This document shows, piece after piece, positions 1 through 5,164 of a stretch of 5,164 nucleotides of DNA. The notes below the pieces were generated by a model. It was not told the origin of the DNA. It saw only the letters and a list, made by a program, of their open reading frames with translations, and searched no databases. Positions within the stretch are counted from its first letter, which is position 1. Every line of letters starts with the position of its first letter. This DNA comes from Prevotella sp. Lineage in GTDB: Bacteria; Bacteroidota; Bacteroidia; Bacteroidales; Bacteroidaceae. The DNA is taken from NCBI GenBank assembly GCA_003483565.1, contig DMYZ01000201.1, forward strand, positions 1-5,164. The letters run 5' to 3'. The translations under genes and the position numbers were made by a program.

Positions 1-599
1 CCCGGAACTTCATCACGGCGAATACTGGCAATAGGCAGTTCATCTGCTGCTACTTCATTGCTGCCATTCTCTGTTCCGTCAGCATTGTGCTGAAAACCTT
101 TTACCCATTTTGTCTTACGATCCATATTGTCAATAATTTCCTCGGCTAAAGTAATAGCTGTACCGGATGGCGCATCAAGTTTATGCACATGATGAGTTTC
201 TTCCATCTGTACATCATACTGAGGGAAGCCATTCATGATCTTAGCAAGATATTGATTGACTGCCGAGAAGATAGCTACACCGATAGAGAAATTAGAAGCC
301 CAGAAAAGAGTCTCCTTACCGTCTCTGGTAAGATTTTCTACTTCTGTCTTATGTTCCTTCATCCAACCTGTAGAACCGGAAACGACCTTTACATGATGCT
401 TAAAAGCCTTTAGATAATTATCATAAGCTGCAGCTGGATTGGTAAACTCTATGGCTACATCAGCCGAGGCAAACTCAGGAGAGTCAAACTTCTCTGGATT
501 GTCAACATCAATTTTGCAAACAATTTCGTGACCACGGTCAAGGGCGATCTGCTCGATCATGTGTCCCATTTTGCCGTAACCGATTAAAGCTATTTTCAT
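1..599 (-). CDS. dapB: 4-hydroxy-tetrahydrodipicolinate reductase DapB, C-terminus cut by window edge
   Basis: DapB is the cytoplasmic NAD(P)H-dependent reductase that makes tetrahydrodipicolinate, on the route to diaminopimelate (peptidoglycan) and lysine. Translating the minus strand from the ATG at 599-597 gives 199 residues with no stop up to the left edge. The N-terminus MKIALIGYGKMG is a Rossmann strand and glycine loop (G7, G9, G12). Residues 72-78 (VVSGSTG) fit the conserved loop after the cofactor domain. The family signature is complete at 134-148: E134, H136, H137, K140, then DAPSGTA. By alignment from memory H136 and K140 match the catalytic His159 and Lys163 of E. coli DapB. Bacteroidetes DapB proteins are about 250 residues, so roughly 50 are missing beyond the edge. 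The start is fixed by the Rossmann strand beginning at residue 2 and by the promoter just upstream. No frameshift is visible. Confidence 0.96.
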   Translation of the reverse strand, partial: MKIALIGYGKMGHMIEQIALDRGHEIVCKIDVDNPEKFDSPEFASADVAIEFTNPAAAYDNYLKAFKHHVKVVSGSTGWMKEHKTEVENLTRDGKETLFWASNFSIGVAIFSAVNQYLAKIMNGFPQYDVQMEETHHVHKLDAPSGTAITLAEEIIDNMDRKTKWVKGFQHNADGTENGSNEVAADELPIASIRRDEVP

Positions 600-621
600 T
601 TTCAATTCGAATTAAACACCG

Positions 622-652
622 CAAAGATACTATTAAATACGAAATTTTCAAA
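622..652 (-). promoter_or_regulatory. dapB promoter, Bacteroidetes sigma-70 type
   Basis: On the minus strand a TTTG at 652-649 is followed after exactly 19 nt by TATCTTTG at 629-622, matching the Bacteroides consensus TTTG-N19-TAnnTTTG in all fixed positions. Transcription should start near 618, giving a leader of about 20 nt to the ATG at 599. The leader contains the 10-bp palindrome AATTCGAATT at 604-613, which may be chance in such AT-rich DNA. Consensus from established knowledge; start site inferred. Confidence 0.8.
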
Positions 653-698
653 AGAATATAACTATTATTTACTGTTATTTCAAAGTTCTTCACTCCTT

Positions 699-839
699 CT
701 ACCTCTCTTGATGATAACTATTTACTCTTATAAGTAAATTTATGGAAATCCAGGATTGCTGGATGATGATATCTCTGCAACATACACACACAAGATTAAA
801 GAGAAAGCCGATTATTAAAGACAAGCTTCTTTTCATCAT
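699..839 (-). CDS. Possible small hydrophobic peptide (46 aa), doubtful
   Basis: I do not recognise this frame. From the ATG at 839-837 (a second ATG follows at once at 836-834) it reads MMKRSLSLIIGFLFNLVCVC and continues to a TAG at 701-699. The start looks like a short signal peptide or membrane anchor: a basic K3-R4, a hydrophobic run to about residue 19, then Cys20 and Cys21. A leftward TATCTTTG box at 863-870 lies about 23 nt upstream of the ATG, a suitable distance for a promoter in this phylum. Against it: the composition resembles translated AT-rich intergenic DNA, there is no known domain, and a short open frame is expected by chance in 354 bp. It may be nothing. Confidence 0.15.
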   Translation of the reverse strand: MMKRSLSLIIGFLFNLVCVCCRDIIIQQSWISINLLIRVNSYHQER

Positions 840-862
840 GAAAAGTATCAAATTATTAAACG

Positions 863-870
863 CAAAGATA
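863..870 (-). promoter_or_regulatory. Candidate leftward -7 box
   Basis: The minus strand reads TATCTTTG here, identical to the dapB -7 box. The position 19 nt upstream (893-890) reads TTAA, a poor -33 element. Transcription would start near 859 and run left, giving dapB a second, roughly 260-nt leader, or serving a small RNA or the doubtful small frame at 699-839. Motif seen directly; function inferred. Confidence 0.3.
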
Positions 871-913
871 AAAGTTTTTTTAGTCAAAATTAACTCGTTG
901 ATAACTTTTTTAC

Positions 914-921
914 TATCTTTG
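914..921 (+). promoter_or_regulatory. Candidate promoter (-7 box) of the DUF2851-thioesterase-dprA operon
   Basis: TATCTTTG on the plus strand matches the Bacteroidetes -7 consensus TAnnTTTG. The expected -33 position (891-894) reads TAAC, so the upstream element is weak; a TTG at 898-900 is too close. The predicted transcription start is near 925, leaving about 29 nt before the ATG at 954. No other box as good lies between here and the gene. Confidence 0.6.
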
Positions 922-953
922 TAGGTTGTTGTTATCCGATTTTGACAAGAAAT

Positions 954-2258
954 ATGGAATTACTATTGCATTACGTGTGGAAACACAAACTATTTCCGCT
1001 TACAGAACTTAAAACTACGGATGGAAAAAATGTCGAAGTCATAGACCCAGGGCTACATAACATGAATGCCGGTCCTGATTTTTTCAATGCCAAGATACGC
1101 ATTGGCGGCACACTTTGGGTGGGTAATGTGGAAATCCATGATAAAGCCAGTGACTGGTATCTGCATAAACACGACCATGATGAACACTATAACAATGTTA
1201 TCCTTCACGTCTGCGGCACTATTGACAGCCAGGTAAAAAACCAGAAAGGTGAATATCTTACTCAAATGGAACTCCCCATACCTGATTACGTCCTGGAACA
1301 TTATCAACAACTGCTTACTCTCGACCAGTATCCTCCCTGCTACAAAATTATTCCCCAATTGACAAAATTAACCATCCACAGCTGGATGAGTGCTTTGCAG
1401 ACAGAGCGTCTGGAACAGAAGACAGAAGCAATAGTACATCGGGTGAGTGCCTGTGACGGATCATGGGAAAACGGTTACTTTATTACTCTGGCCCGGAACT
1501 ACGGCTTTGGCATCAACAGTGATGCCTTTGAGACATGGGCCATGCATGTCCCACTTCATGATGTAGACCATCATAGAGACAACCTTTTTCAAATCGAGGC
1601 AATATTTATGGGACAAGCCGGTCTGCTCGAACTCGGTACCATTCCGGAAAGATATCAGAAAGCAGCTCTCAACGAAGGTTATTTCTCCAAACTACGTAAT
1701 GAGTATCTATACCTTGCCCATAAATTCAATCTCACTCCTATAGACTTTAAACTGTGGAAGTTTCTCCGGCTCCGCCCTCAGAACTTTCCACACATTCGTA
1801 TATCCCAACTTGCCAACAGTTACTATCAGCACAAGGCCGGTCTCAGCCAGCTCATTGAATGTAAAAGTGTCAAAGCTTTGAAAGAATGCCTTCACACGTC
1901 TGTAACCCCTTATTGGGAAACCCATTATACCTTCGGGTCGATAAGCGACAAGAATCAAAAGAACCTGTCACCATTTTCTCTCAACCTGCTTCTCATCAAT
2001 ACTGCCATCCCCATGCTTTTCGCCTATGGAAGATATAAAGGCGATGAGCAGCTTTGCAACCGCGCCTTCGACTTCCTCGACCAGTTGAAAGCCGAAAACA
2101 ACTATATCGTGAGACAGTGGCAGATGGTGGGACTCCATGTAGAAAATGCCGGCGATTCACAGGCCCTCATCCAATTAAAGAAACAATATTGTGACCACAG
2201 GGAGTGTCTCCGTTGCCGTATTGGATATGAATATATGAAAGCTCCGGAGCAAAAATAA
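954..2258 (+). CDS. DUF2851 family protein, function unknown
   Basis: A 434-residue protein that I place in DUF2851, a mainly Bacteroidetes family without an assigned role. No signal peptide or membrane segment is visible, so it is probably cytoplasmic. The conserved N-terminal block runs from MELLLHYVW through NAGPDF (38-43) and GNVEIH (57-62) to ASDW (65-68). A histidine-rich stretch follows (H62, H71, H73, H75, H78, H85). Later blocks are NYGFGIN (182-188), EAIFMGQAGLL (215-225) and RLRPQNFPHIR (272-282). The C-terminus has C413, H415, C418 and C421, a possible zinc site. P41-D42 with E60-I61-H62 resembles the PD-(D/E)XK nuclease layout, but His replaces the usual Lys; that link is my inference. 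I chose the ATG at 954 over the in-frame TTG at 942 because similarity starts at MELLL and the upstream -7 box ends at 921. It is the first gene of a probable operon with the thioesterase and dprA. Confidence 0.85.
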   Translation: MELLLHYVWKHKLFPLTELKTTDGKNVEVIDPGLHNMNAGPDFFNAKIRIGGTLWVGNVEIHDKASDWYLHKHDHDEHYNNVILHVCGTIDSQVKNQKGEYLTQMELPIPDYVLEHYQQLLTLDQYPPCYKIIPQLTKLTIHSWMSALQTERLEQKTEAIVHRVSACDGSWENGYFITLARNYGFGINSDAFETWAMHVPLHDVDHHRDNLFQIEAIFMGQAGLLELGTIPERYQKAALNEGYFSKLRNEYLYLAHKFNLTPIDFKLWKFLRLRPQNFPHIRISQLANSYYQHKAGLSQLIECKSVKALKECLHTSVTPYWETHYTFGSISDKNQKNLSPFSLNLLLINTAIPMLFAYGRYKGDEQLCNRAFDFLDQLKAENNYIVRQWQMVGLHVENAGDSQALIQLKKQYCDHRECLRCRIGYEYMKAPEQK

Positions 2259-2304
2259 TTTATCCGGCACTTTTCCGTTATACTTAAAACTAACAGACAA
2301 AAAT

Positions 2305-2721
2305 ATGAAAGAGAAATACATTTTTGAAACGAAGATGGAAGTGCGCGACTATGAATGTGATGTAGAAGGCATCGTCAACAATGCCATATACCTGCACTAC
2401 CTTGAACATACCCGCCATCGCTTCCTGCAAAGCACAGGACTCAGCTTTGCCAAAATGCACGAAAGAGGCATTGACCCTGTCGTGGCACGCATGAACTTGC
2501 AATACAAGACCCCACTGAGATGTGACGATATTCTCATATCCCGTCTGTGGATAGAAAAGCAAGGTATCCGCTATATCTTTCATCAGGATATCTTCCGCGA
2601 AAGCGACCAAAGACTCAGTCTGCGTGCCACCGTGGAACTAGCATGTCTCATCAACGGCAAACTGGGCAACAGCGAGGAGTACGACAATGCCTTTGCCCCG
2701 TATTATCCAAAAGATGAATAA
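2305..2721 (+). CDS. Acyl-CoA thioesterase, 4HBT/YbgC-like hotdog fold
   Basis: A 138-residue single-domain hotdog protein of usual length for the 4-hydroxybenzoyl-CoA thioesterase/YbgC/FadM group, which hydrolyse acyl-CoA or acyl-ACP thioesters in the cytoplasm. The N-terminal signature is clear: RDYECDVEGIVNNAIYLHYLE (positions 14-34, given here less its final residues: R14 to L33), where D19 aligns with the catalytic Asp of the CDPAG motif of Pseudomonas 4HBT, G22 is the conserved glycine, N26 takes the usual His/Asn position, and Y29 and E34 follow on the central helix. The second half (about 62-118) alternates hydrophobic residues as expected for the sheet, including LQYKTPLRCDD at 65-75. 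The substrate cannot be read from sequence. The gene starts 46 nt after the DUF2851 stop and ends 15 nt before dprA, with no promoter seen between, so it is probably cotranscribed. No defect is visible. Confidence 0.9.
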   Translation: MKEKYIFETKMEVRDYECDVEGIVNNAIYLHYLEHTRHRFLQSTGLSFAKMHERGIDPVVARMNLQYKTPLRCDDILISRLWIEKQGIRYIFHQDIFRESDQRLSLRATVELACLINGKLGNSEEYDNAFAPYYPKDE

Positions 2722-2736
2722 GTATCACTTTAACTC

Positions 2737-3864
2737 ATGAACCAACAAGAAATACTTAATACCATTGCACTGACCCGGATAAACTATTTTACTCTTACGG
2801 GACTCCTTCAGCTCTACCGCACACTCGGATCAGCAACATCTGTCATTGAGCATCGAAACGACATCAAAGACATCCTCCCGGATGCCTCTCCACGGCTCAT
2901 CCGGGCTCTTCAGAATCTGGATGAACCGATGAAAAGAGCCGAAGTGGAACTGAATTATGATCTCCACCACGACATTCAGCCTCTTTGTCTCATAGACGAA
3001 CACTATCCACAGCGCTTCAAAGACTGTCCGGACGCTCCTCTTATACTCTTTTACAAAGGGAATGCCGATCTTAACCAGAAGCGTATCATCAACATGGTAG
3101 GTACACGCAAATGTACTCTCTATGGAGAAGATGTTATCCGCAACTTTCTCCACGACCTGCGGCAGCTCTGTCCTAAAGTACTTGTCGTAAGCGGACTTGC
3201 CTATGGCGTGGATATCAACTCGCACCGGCAGGCGCTCCAAAACGGCTATGATACAGTAGGAGTACTCGCTCACGGCTTAGACAACCTATACCCTCGCCAG
3301 CATCTCAGCACTGCCAGAGAAATGATCCGACAGGGAGGACTACTCACTGAATTCCTCACGATGACGAATGCTGACAAAATCAATTTTGTAAGAAGGAACC
3401 GCATTGTTGCAGGAATATCTGATGCCTGTATCCTCGTGGAATCAGCAGCAAAAGGAGGTGGGTTGATCACGACAGAGATCGCACAGGGTTACGGCCGGGA
3501 CGTCTTCGCTTTTCCAGGGCGTATCGGCGATGAATATTCCGCAGGATGCAACCATCTGATCAGAGACAATGGAGCCAGCCTCATCACTTCAGCAAATGAT
3601 TTTGTCAAAGCCATGGGATGGGAAGAAGATCGCGAACTAGTACAGGCACAACAGCAAGGCATAGAGCGCCAACTCTTCCCGGACTTGTCTGCAGAAGAAC
3701 AGGCCATTGTCAAGGTTCTCTCAAAAAAGAATGACTTACAGATCAATATTATTTCTATACAGGCAAATATCCCTATCGCCAAACTTACCGGTATGCTTTT
3801 CCAACTGGAAATCAAAGGCGTCATCAAAAGTCTGGCAGGAGGAATGTACCACCTGCTGAAATAA
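2737..3864 (+). CDS. dprA: DNA-processing protein DprA (Smf)
   Basis: DprA binds incoming single-stranded DNA in the cytoplasm and loads RecA during natural transformation; it is also common in species not known to be competent. The 375-residue protein is full length for the phylum. Domains: an N-terminal helical SAM/HhH-like part (about 1-70), the Rossmann-like DprA core (about 80-295) and a C-terminal winged helix (about 315-375). Core motifs in order: VGTRKCTLYG (121-130), SGLAYGVDINSH (152-163), GVLAHGLDNLYP (175-186), GGLLTEF (200-206), FVRRNRIVAGIS (217-228), VESAAKGGGLITTE (234-247), GRDVFAFPG (253-261) and NHLIRDNGA (272-280). The ATG at 2737 opens the conserved N-terminal helix and lies 15 nt after the thioesterase stop. 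It is likely last in the operon: a 119-nt gap and a new promoter precede dusB. No clear terminator follows; AGAAA/TTTCT (3865-3869/3896-3900) is too weak to call. Confidence 0.96.
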   Translation: MNQQEILNTIALTRINYFTLTGLLQLYRTLGSATSVIEHRNDIKDILPDASPRLIRALQNLDEPMKRAEVELNYDLHHDIQPLCLIDEHYPQRFKDCPDAPLILFYKGNADLNQKRIINMVGTRKCTLYGEDVIRNFLHDLRQLCPKVLVVSGLAYGVDINSHRQALQNGYDTVGVLAHGLDNLYPRQHLSTAREMIRQGGLLTEFLTMTNADKINFVRRNRIVAGISDACILVESAAKGGGLITTEIAQGYGRDVFAFPGRIGDEYSAGCNHLIRDNGASLITSANDFVKAMGWEEDRELVQAQQQGIERQLFPDLSAEEQAIVKVLSKKNDLQINIISIQANIPIAKLTGMLFQLEIKGVIKSLAGGMYHLLK

Positions 3865-3932
3865 AGAAAGATATATCCCGATACTCTATACCCCGTTTCT
3901 ATTTTTATCTTACAACAAAGACTTTCTTGTTT

Positions 3933-3963
3933 TTTCCAAAAAATATCCGAAAATACTTGGAAA
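3933..3963. repeat. Inverted repeat upstream of dusB, possible operator
   Basis: Exact 7-bp arms TTTCCAA (3933-3939) and TTGGAAA (3957-3963) flank a 17-nt spacer that contains the expected -33 position of the dusB promoter. The right arm ends 5 nt before the -7 box. The arrangement would suit a dimeric DNA-binding protein, but in AT-rich DNA it may be chance. Confidence 0.3.
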
Positions 3964-3968
3964 TGTAG

Positions 3969-3976
3969 TAACTTTG
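3969..3976 (+). promoter_or_regulatory. dusB -7 box directly before the start codon
   Basis: TAACTTTG matches the Bacteroidetes -7 consensus TAnnTTTG in all fixed positions. The ATG at 3984 begins only 7 nt after the box. Since transcription in this phylum normally starts a few bases past the box, the mRNA would begin near 3980-3984 and have little or no 5' leader. The -33 position (3946-3949) reads TCCG, a weak match. Confidence 0.55.
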
Positions 3977-3983
3977 CCTTCAA

Positions 3984-4976
3984 ATGAAAATAGGAAATAT
4001 TCAATTTGGAGAAAGACCTGTCTTCCTCGCTCCAATGGAAGATGTGACTGATATAGGTTTCCGCAAGCTTTGTAAGCGTTACGGAGCTGCAATGATGTAT
4101 ACAGAATTTGTTTCTGCCGATGCCATCATACGATCGATCAAATCGACTTTACAGAAAATGGCTATCGATGATGACGAACGACCTGTAGGCATCCAGATAT
4201 ACGGCAAGAATGTCGAATCAATGGTAGAAGCAGCGAAGATCGTTGAACAGTTTCACCCGGATGTCATCGACCTTAATTTTGGCTGTCCTGTCAAGAAAGT
4301 AGCTGGAAAAGGTGCCGGTGCGGGCCTGTTGAAAGATATTCCGCTCATGCTGGATATTGCCAGGCACGTAGTAGACGCTGTCCATGTACCCGTAACAGCC
4401 AAGACCCGCTTGGGATGGGATATGAATAATCTCATCATTACTGACCTTGCCGAGCAACTACAGGATTGTGGTATTCAGGCACTGACCATTCATGGGCGGA
4501 CTCGCAGTCAGATGTATACCGGTGATGCCGACTGGACACTGATAGGTGAAGTAAAAAAGAATCCTCGCTTCCATATTCCTCTCATCGGCAATGGAGACAT
4601 CACTGGTCCAGAGAAAGCTAAAGAAGCCTTCGATAAATATGGTGTTGATGCCATCATGGTTGGGCGTGCAACCTTCGGACGGCCTTGGATTTTCAAGGAG
4701 ATACGTGATTATTTGGACGGTAAACCTGTCGACAACACCCTTGACATCAATAAGAAGATTGACATTCTTGAAGAGCAGTTGCATATTAATGTGGAGCGTA
4801 TTGATGAATACCGTGGTATCCTCCACACCCGTCGTCACCTTGCGGCAAGTCCTATCTTCAAAGGAATTTCTGATTTCCGCCAGACTCGTATAGCTATGCT
4901 TAGGGCTACAAAGGCTGAAGAGCTGATAGATATCCTGGAAAAATGCAGGAATCTCCTAGCTGATACAGGAAAGTAA
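3984..4976 (+). CDS. dusB: tRNA-dihydrouridine synthase, DusB type
   Basis: An FMN-dependent enzyme that reduces specific uridines in the tRNA D-loop to dihydrouridine using NADPH. At 330 residues it is full length: a TIM-barrel catalytic domain (about 1-240) then a helical tRNA-binding domain (about 255-328). Motifs: LAPMEDVTD (15-23) at the first FMN strand, VGIQIYG (68-74), DLNFGCPVKKVAGKGAGAGL (96-115) with the catalytic Cys at 101, TAKTRLGW (138-145) with K140, TIHGRTRSQMYTGDADW (168-184) with H170, GNGDI (202-206) and IMVGRATFGRPWIF (224-237). The KKVAGKGAGAGL segment favours DusB over DusA/DusC, though the exact tRNA position modified cannot be read. The ATG at 3984 is fixed by the family's usual MKIGN-like start. 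It is probably its own transcription unit, and a transposase gene converges on it, ending 39 nt past its stop. The C-terminus shows no sign of disruption. Confidence 0.94.
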   Translation: MKIGNIQFGERPVFLAPMEDVTDIGFRKLCKRYGAAMMYTEFVSADAIIRSIKSTLQKMAIDDDERPVGIQIYGKNVESMVEAAKIVEQFHPDVIDLNFGCPVKKVAGKGAGAGLLKDIPLMLDIARHVVDAVHVPVTAKTRLGWDMNNLIITDLAEQLQDCGIQALTIHGRTRSQMYTGDADWTLIGEVKKNPRFHIPLIGNGDITGPEKAKEAFDKYGVDAIMVGRATFGRPWIFKEIRDYLDGKPVDNTLDINKKIDILEEQLHINVERIDEYRGILHTRRHLAASPIFKGISDFRQTRIAMLRATKAEELIDILEKCRNLLADTGK

Positions 4977-5164
4977 CGACTGATAATTATTTGCTGTTTT
5001 TACTTGTTGGTTGAATTAAAATAAAGCATATTTAACTTGTCCTATGGGTCTATGATTGAGAAGATTGAAATACTGCAGCATAGTGAATGCAGCAACCTTG
5101 GCGGCAATTCTTGCGAAAAAGCCATCAGGTTGCTTTGCATAGTTTCGTATCATCATAAGATGGC
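4977..5164 (-). mobile_element. End of an insertion sequence, outer boundary not resolved
   Basis: The transposase stop lies 39 nt from the dusB stop, so the terminal inverted repeat of the element should fall within about 4977-5015 or just inside the dusB 3' end. Without the other end I cannot identify the inverted repeat or a target-site duplication, so the left limit given is only the dusB stop. No hairpin terminator is visible between the converging genes. Confidence 0.5.
5016..5164 (-). CDS. Transposase C-terminus, IS982-like, cut by window edge
   Basis: On the minus strand a frame open from the right edge gives 48 residues before a TAA at 5018-5016. It contains MIRNYAKQPDGFFARI, then AAKVAAFTMLQYFNLLN, and ends in RPIGQVKYALF. 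This ending, a helix with TxLQYxN followed by N-x-RPIG-x-VKYAL, is what I recall from IS982-family transposases, DDE enzymes that move an insertion sequence. The family call rests on memory of this tail only; the catalytic residues lie beyond the window. The gene runs toward dusB. Whether the full gene is intact cannot be seen. Confidence 0.72.
   Translation of the reverse strand, partial: HLMMIRNYAKQPDGFFARIAAKVAAFTMLQYFNLLNHRPIGQVKYALF

Larger units (their letters stand above)
863..921. repeat. Imperfect inverted repeat over the divergent -7 boxes
   Basis: The left arm CAAAGATA+AAAGTT (863-876) is the reverse complement of the right arm AACTTT (903-908) plus TATCTTTG (914-921), with five extra bases (909-913) in the right arm. 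The outer 8 bp of each arm is itself a -7 box, so the symmetry comes partly from having two opposed promoters; the inner 6 bp is additional. Confidence 0.5.
600..953. other. Intergenic region between divergent dapB and DUF2851 genes
   Basis: This 354-bp AT-rich stretch separates two divergently transcribed genes. It holds the dapB promoter (622-652), a candidate leftward -7 box (863-870), a candidate rightward -7 box (914-921) and a weak 7-bp stem at 720-726/733-739 with a 6-nt loop. Reading frames across it are short. The only one given any weight is the leftward 46-codon frame at 699-839. I see no tRNA, rRNA or recognisable riboswitch, and no convincing terminator. Confidence 0.7.

Noticed and set aside
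183..413. Plus-strand frame inside dapB
   Set aside because: It lies opposite the well-supported dapB coding sequence and has no family resemblance.
720..739. Stem ATTTACT/AGTAAAT with a 6-nt loop as a terminator or regulatory hairpin
   Set aside because: Seven mostly A-T pairs without a following T-run; expected by chance in this composition.
742..924. Plus-strand frame of 60 codons before the DUF2851 gene
   Set aside because: It runs through both candidate promoter boxes, ends in low-complexity AT-rich sequence and resembles no family.
942..953. TTG at 942 as the start of the DUF2851 gene, adding four residues
   Set aside because: The ATG at 954 matches where family similarity begins and leaves a normal leader after the -7 box; TTG is a less likely start.
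1053..1958. Minus-strand frames of 101 and 83 codons within the DUF2851 gene
   Set aside because: They are antisense to a coding region with clear conserved motifs, with no promoter and no recognisable domain.
3865..3910. Terminator after dprA from AGAAA/TTTCT followed by a T-rich run
   Set aside because: The stem is only 5 A/T-rich pairs with a 26-nt loop, too weak to support.
2830..4004. Minus-strand frames of 66 to 171 codons opposite dprA
   Set aside because: DprA is complete and unambiguous on the plus strand; the antisense frames show no domain and no promoter.
1..5164. CRISPR array, tRNA or rRNA genes, toxin-antitoxin or phage-defence genes
   Set aside because: No spaced direct repeats, no cloverleaf or rRNA-like sequence, and every sizeable coding region is accounted for by known families.

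Overview
The window comes from a member of the Bacteroidales (Bacteroides, Prevotella or Parabacteroides relatives; genus not resolved). Three things point there: the gene set, which includes a DUF2851 protein of a type I know mainly from Bacteroidetes; the AT-rich intergenic DNA with promoter elements of the Bacteroidetes form (TTTG, about 19 nt, TAnnTTTG) and no Shine-Dalgarno sequences; and the protein variants themselves, such as the GYGKMG nucleotide-binding loop of DapB.

Layout: (1) 1-599, minus strand: most of dapB, with its C-terminus beyond the left edge, preceded by a textbook promoter at 622-652. (2) 600-953: a 354-bp intergenic region between divergent genes. It carries the dapB promoter, a back-to-back pair of -7 boxes (863-870 minus, 914-921 plus) inside an imperfect inverted repeat, and a possible small leftward ORF. 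(3) 954-3864, plus strand: three closely spaced genes, probably one operon: a DUF2851 protein of unknown function, a hotdog-fold acyl-CoA thioesterase (46 nt later) and DprA (15 nt later). (4) 3984-4976, plus strand: a DusB-type tRNA-dihydrouridine synthase with its own -7 box only 7 nt before the ATG, so its mRNA may be almost leaderless. (5) 5016-5164, minus strand: the C-terminal 48 residues of a transposase resembling the IS982 family, ending 39 bp past the dusB stop; the rest lies beyond the right edge.

Most of the window is housekeeping: lysine/peptidoglycan precursor synthesis (dapB), single-stranded DNA handling and RecA loading during DNA uptake (dprA), tRNA modification (dusB) and thioester hydrolysis. 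I found no clear new multi-gene system. The less explained items are the DUF2851 protein, which has a PD...E-I-H pattern, a histidine-rich segment and a C-terminal Cys/His cluster and lies in a dprA operon; the symmetric promoter region at 863-921; and the nearly leaderless dusB promoter flanked by an inverted repeat.
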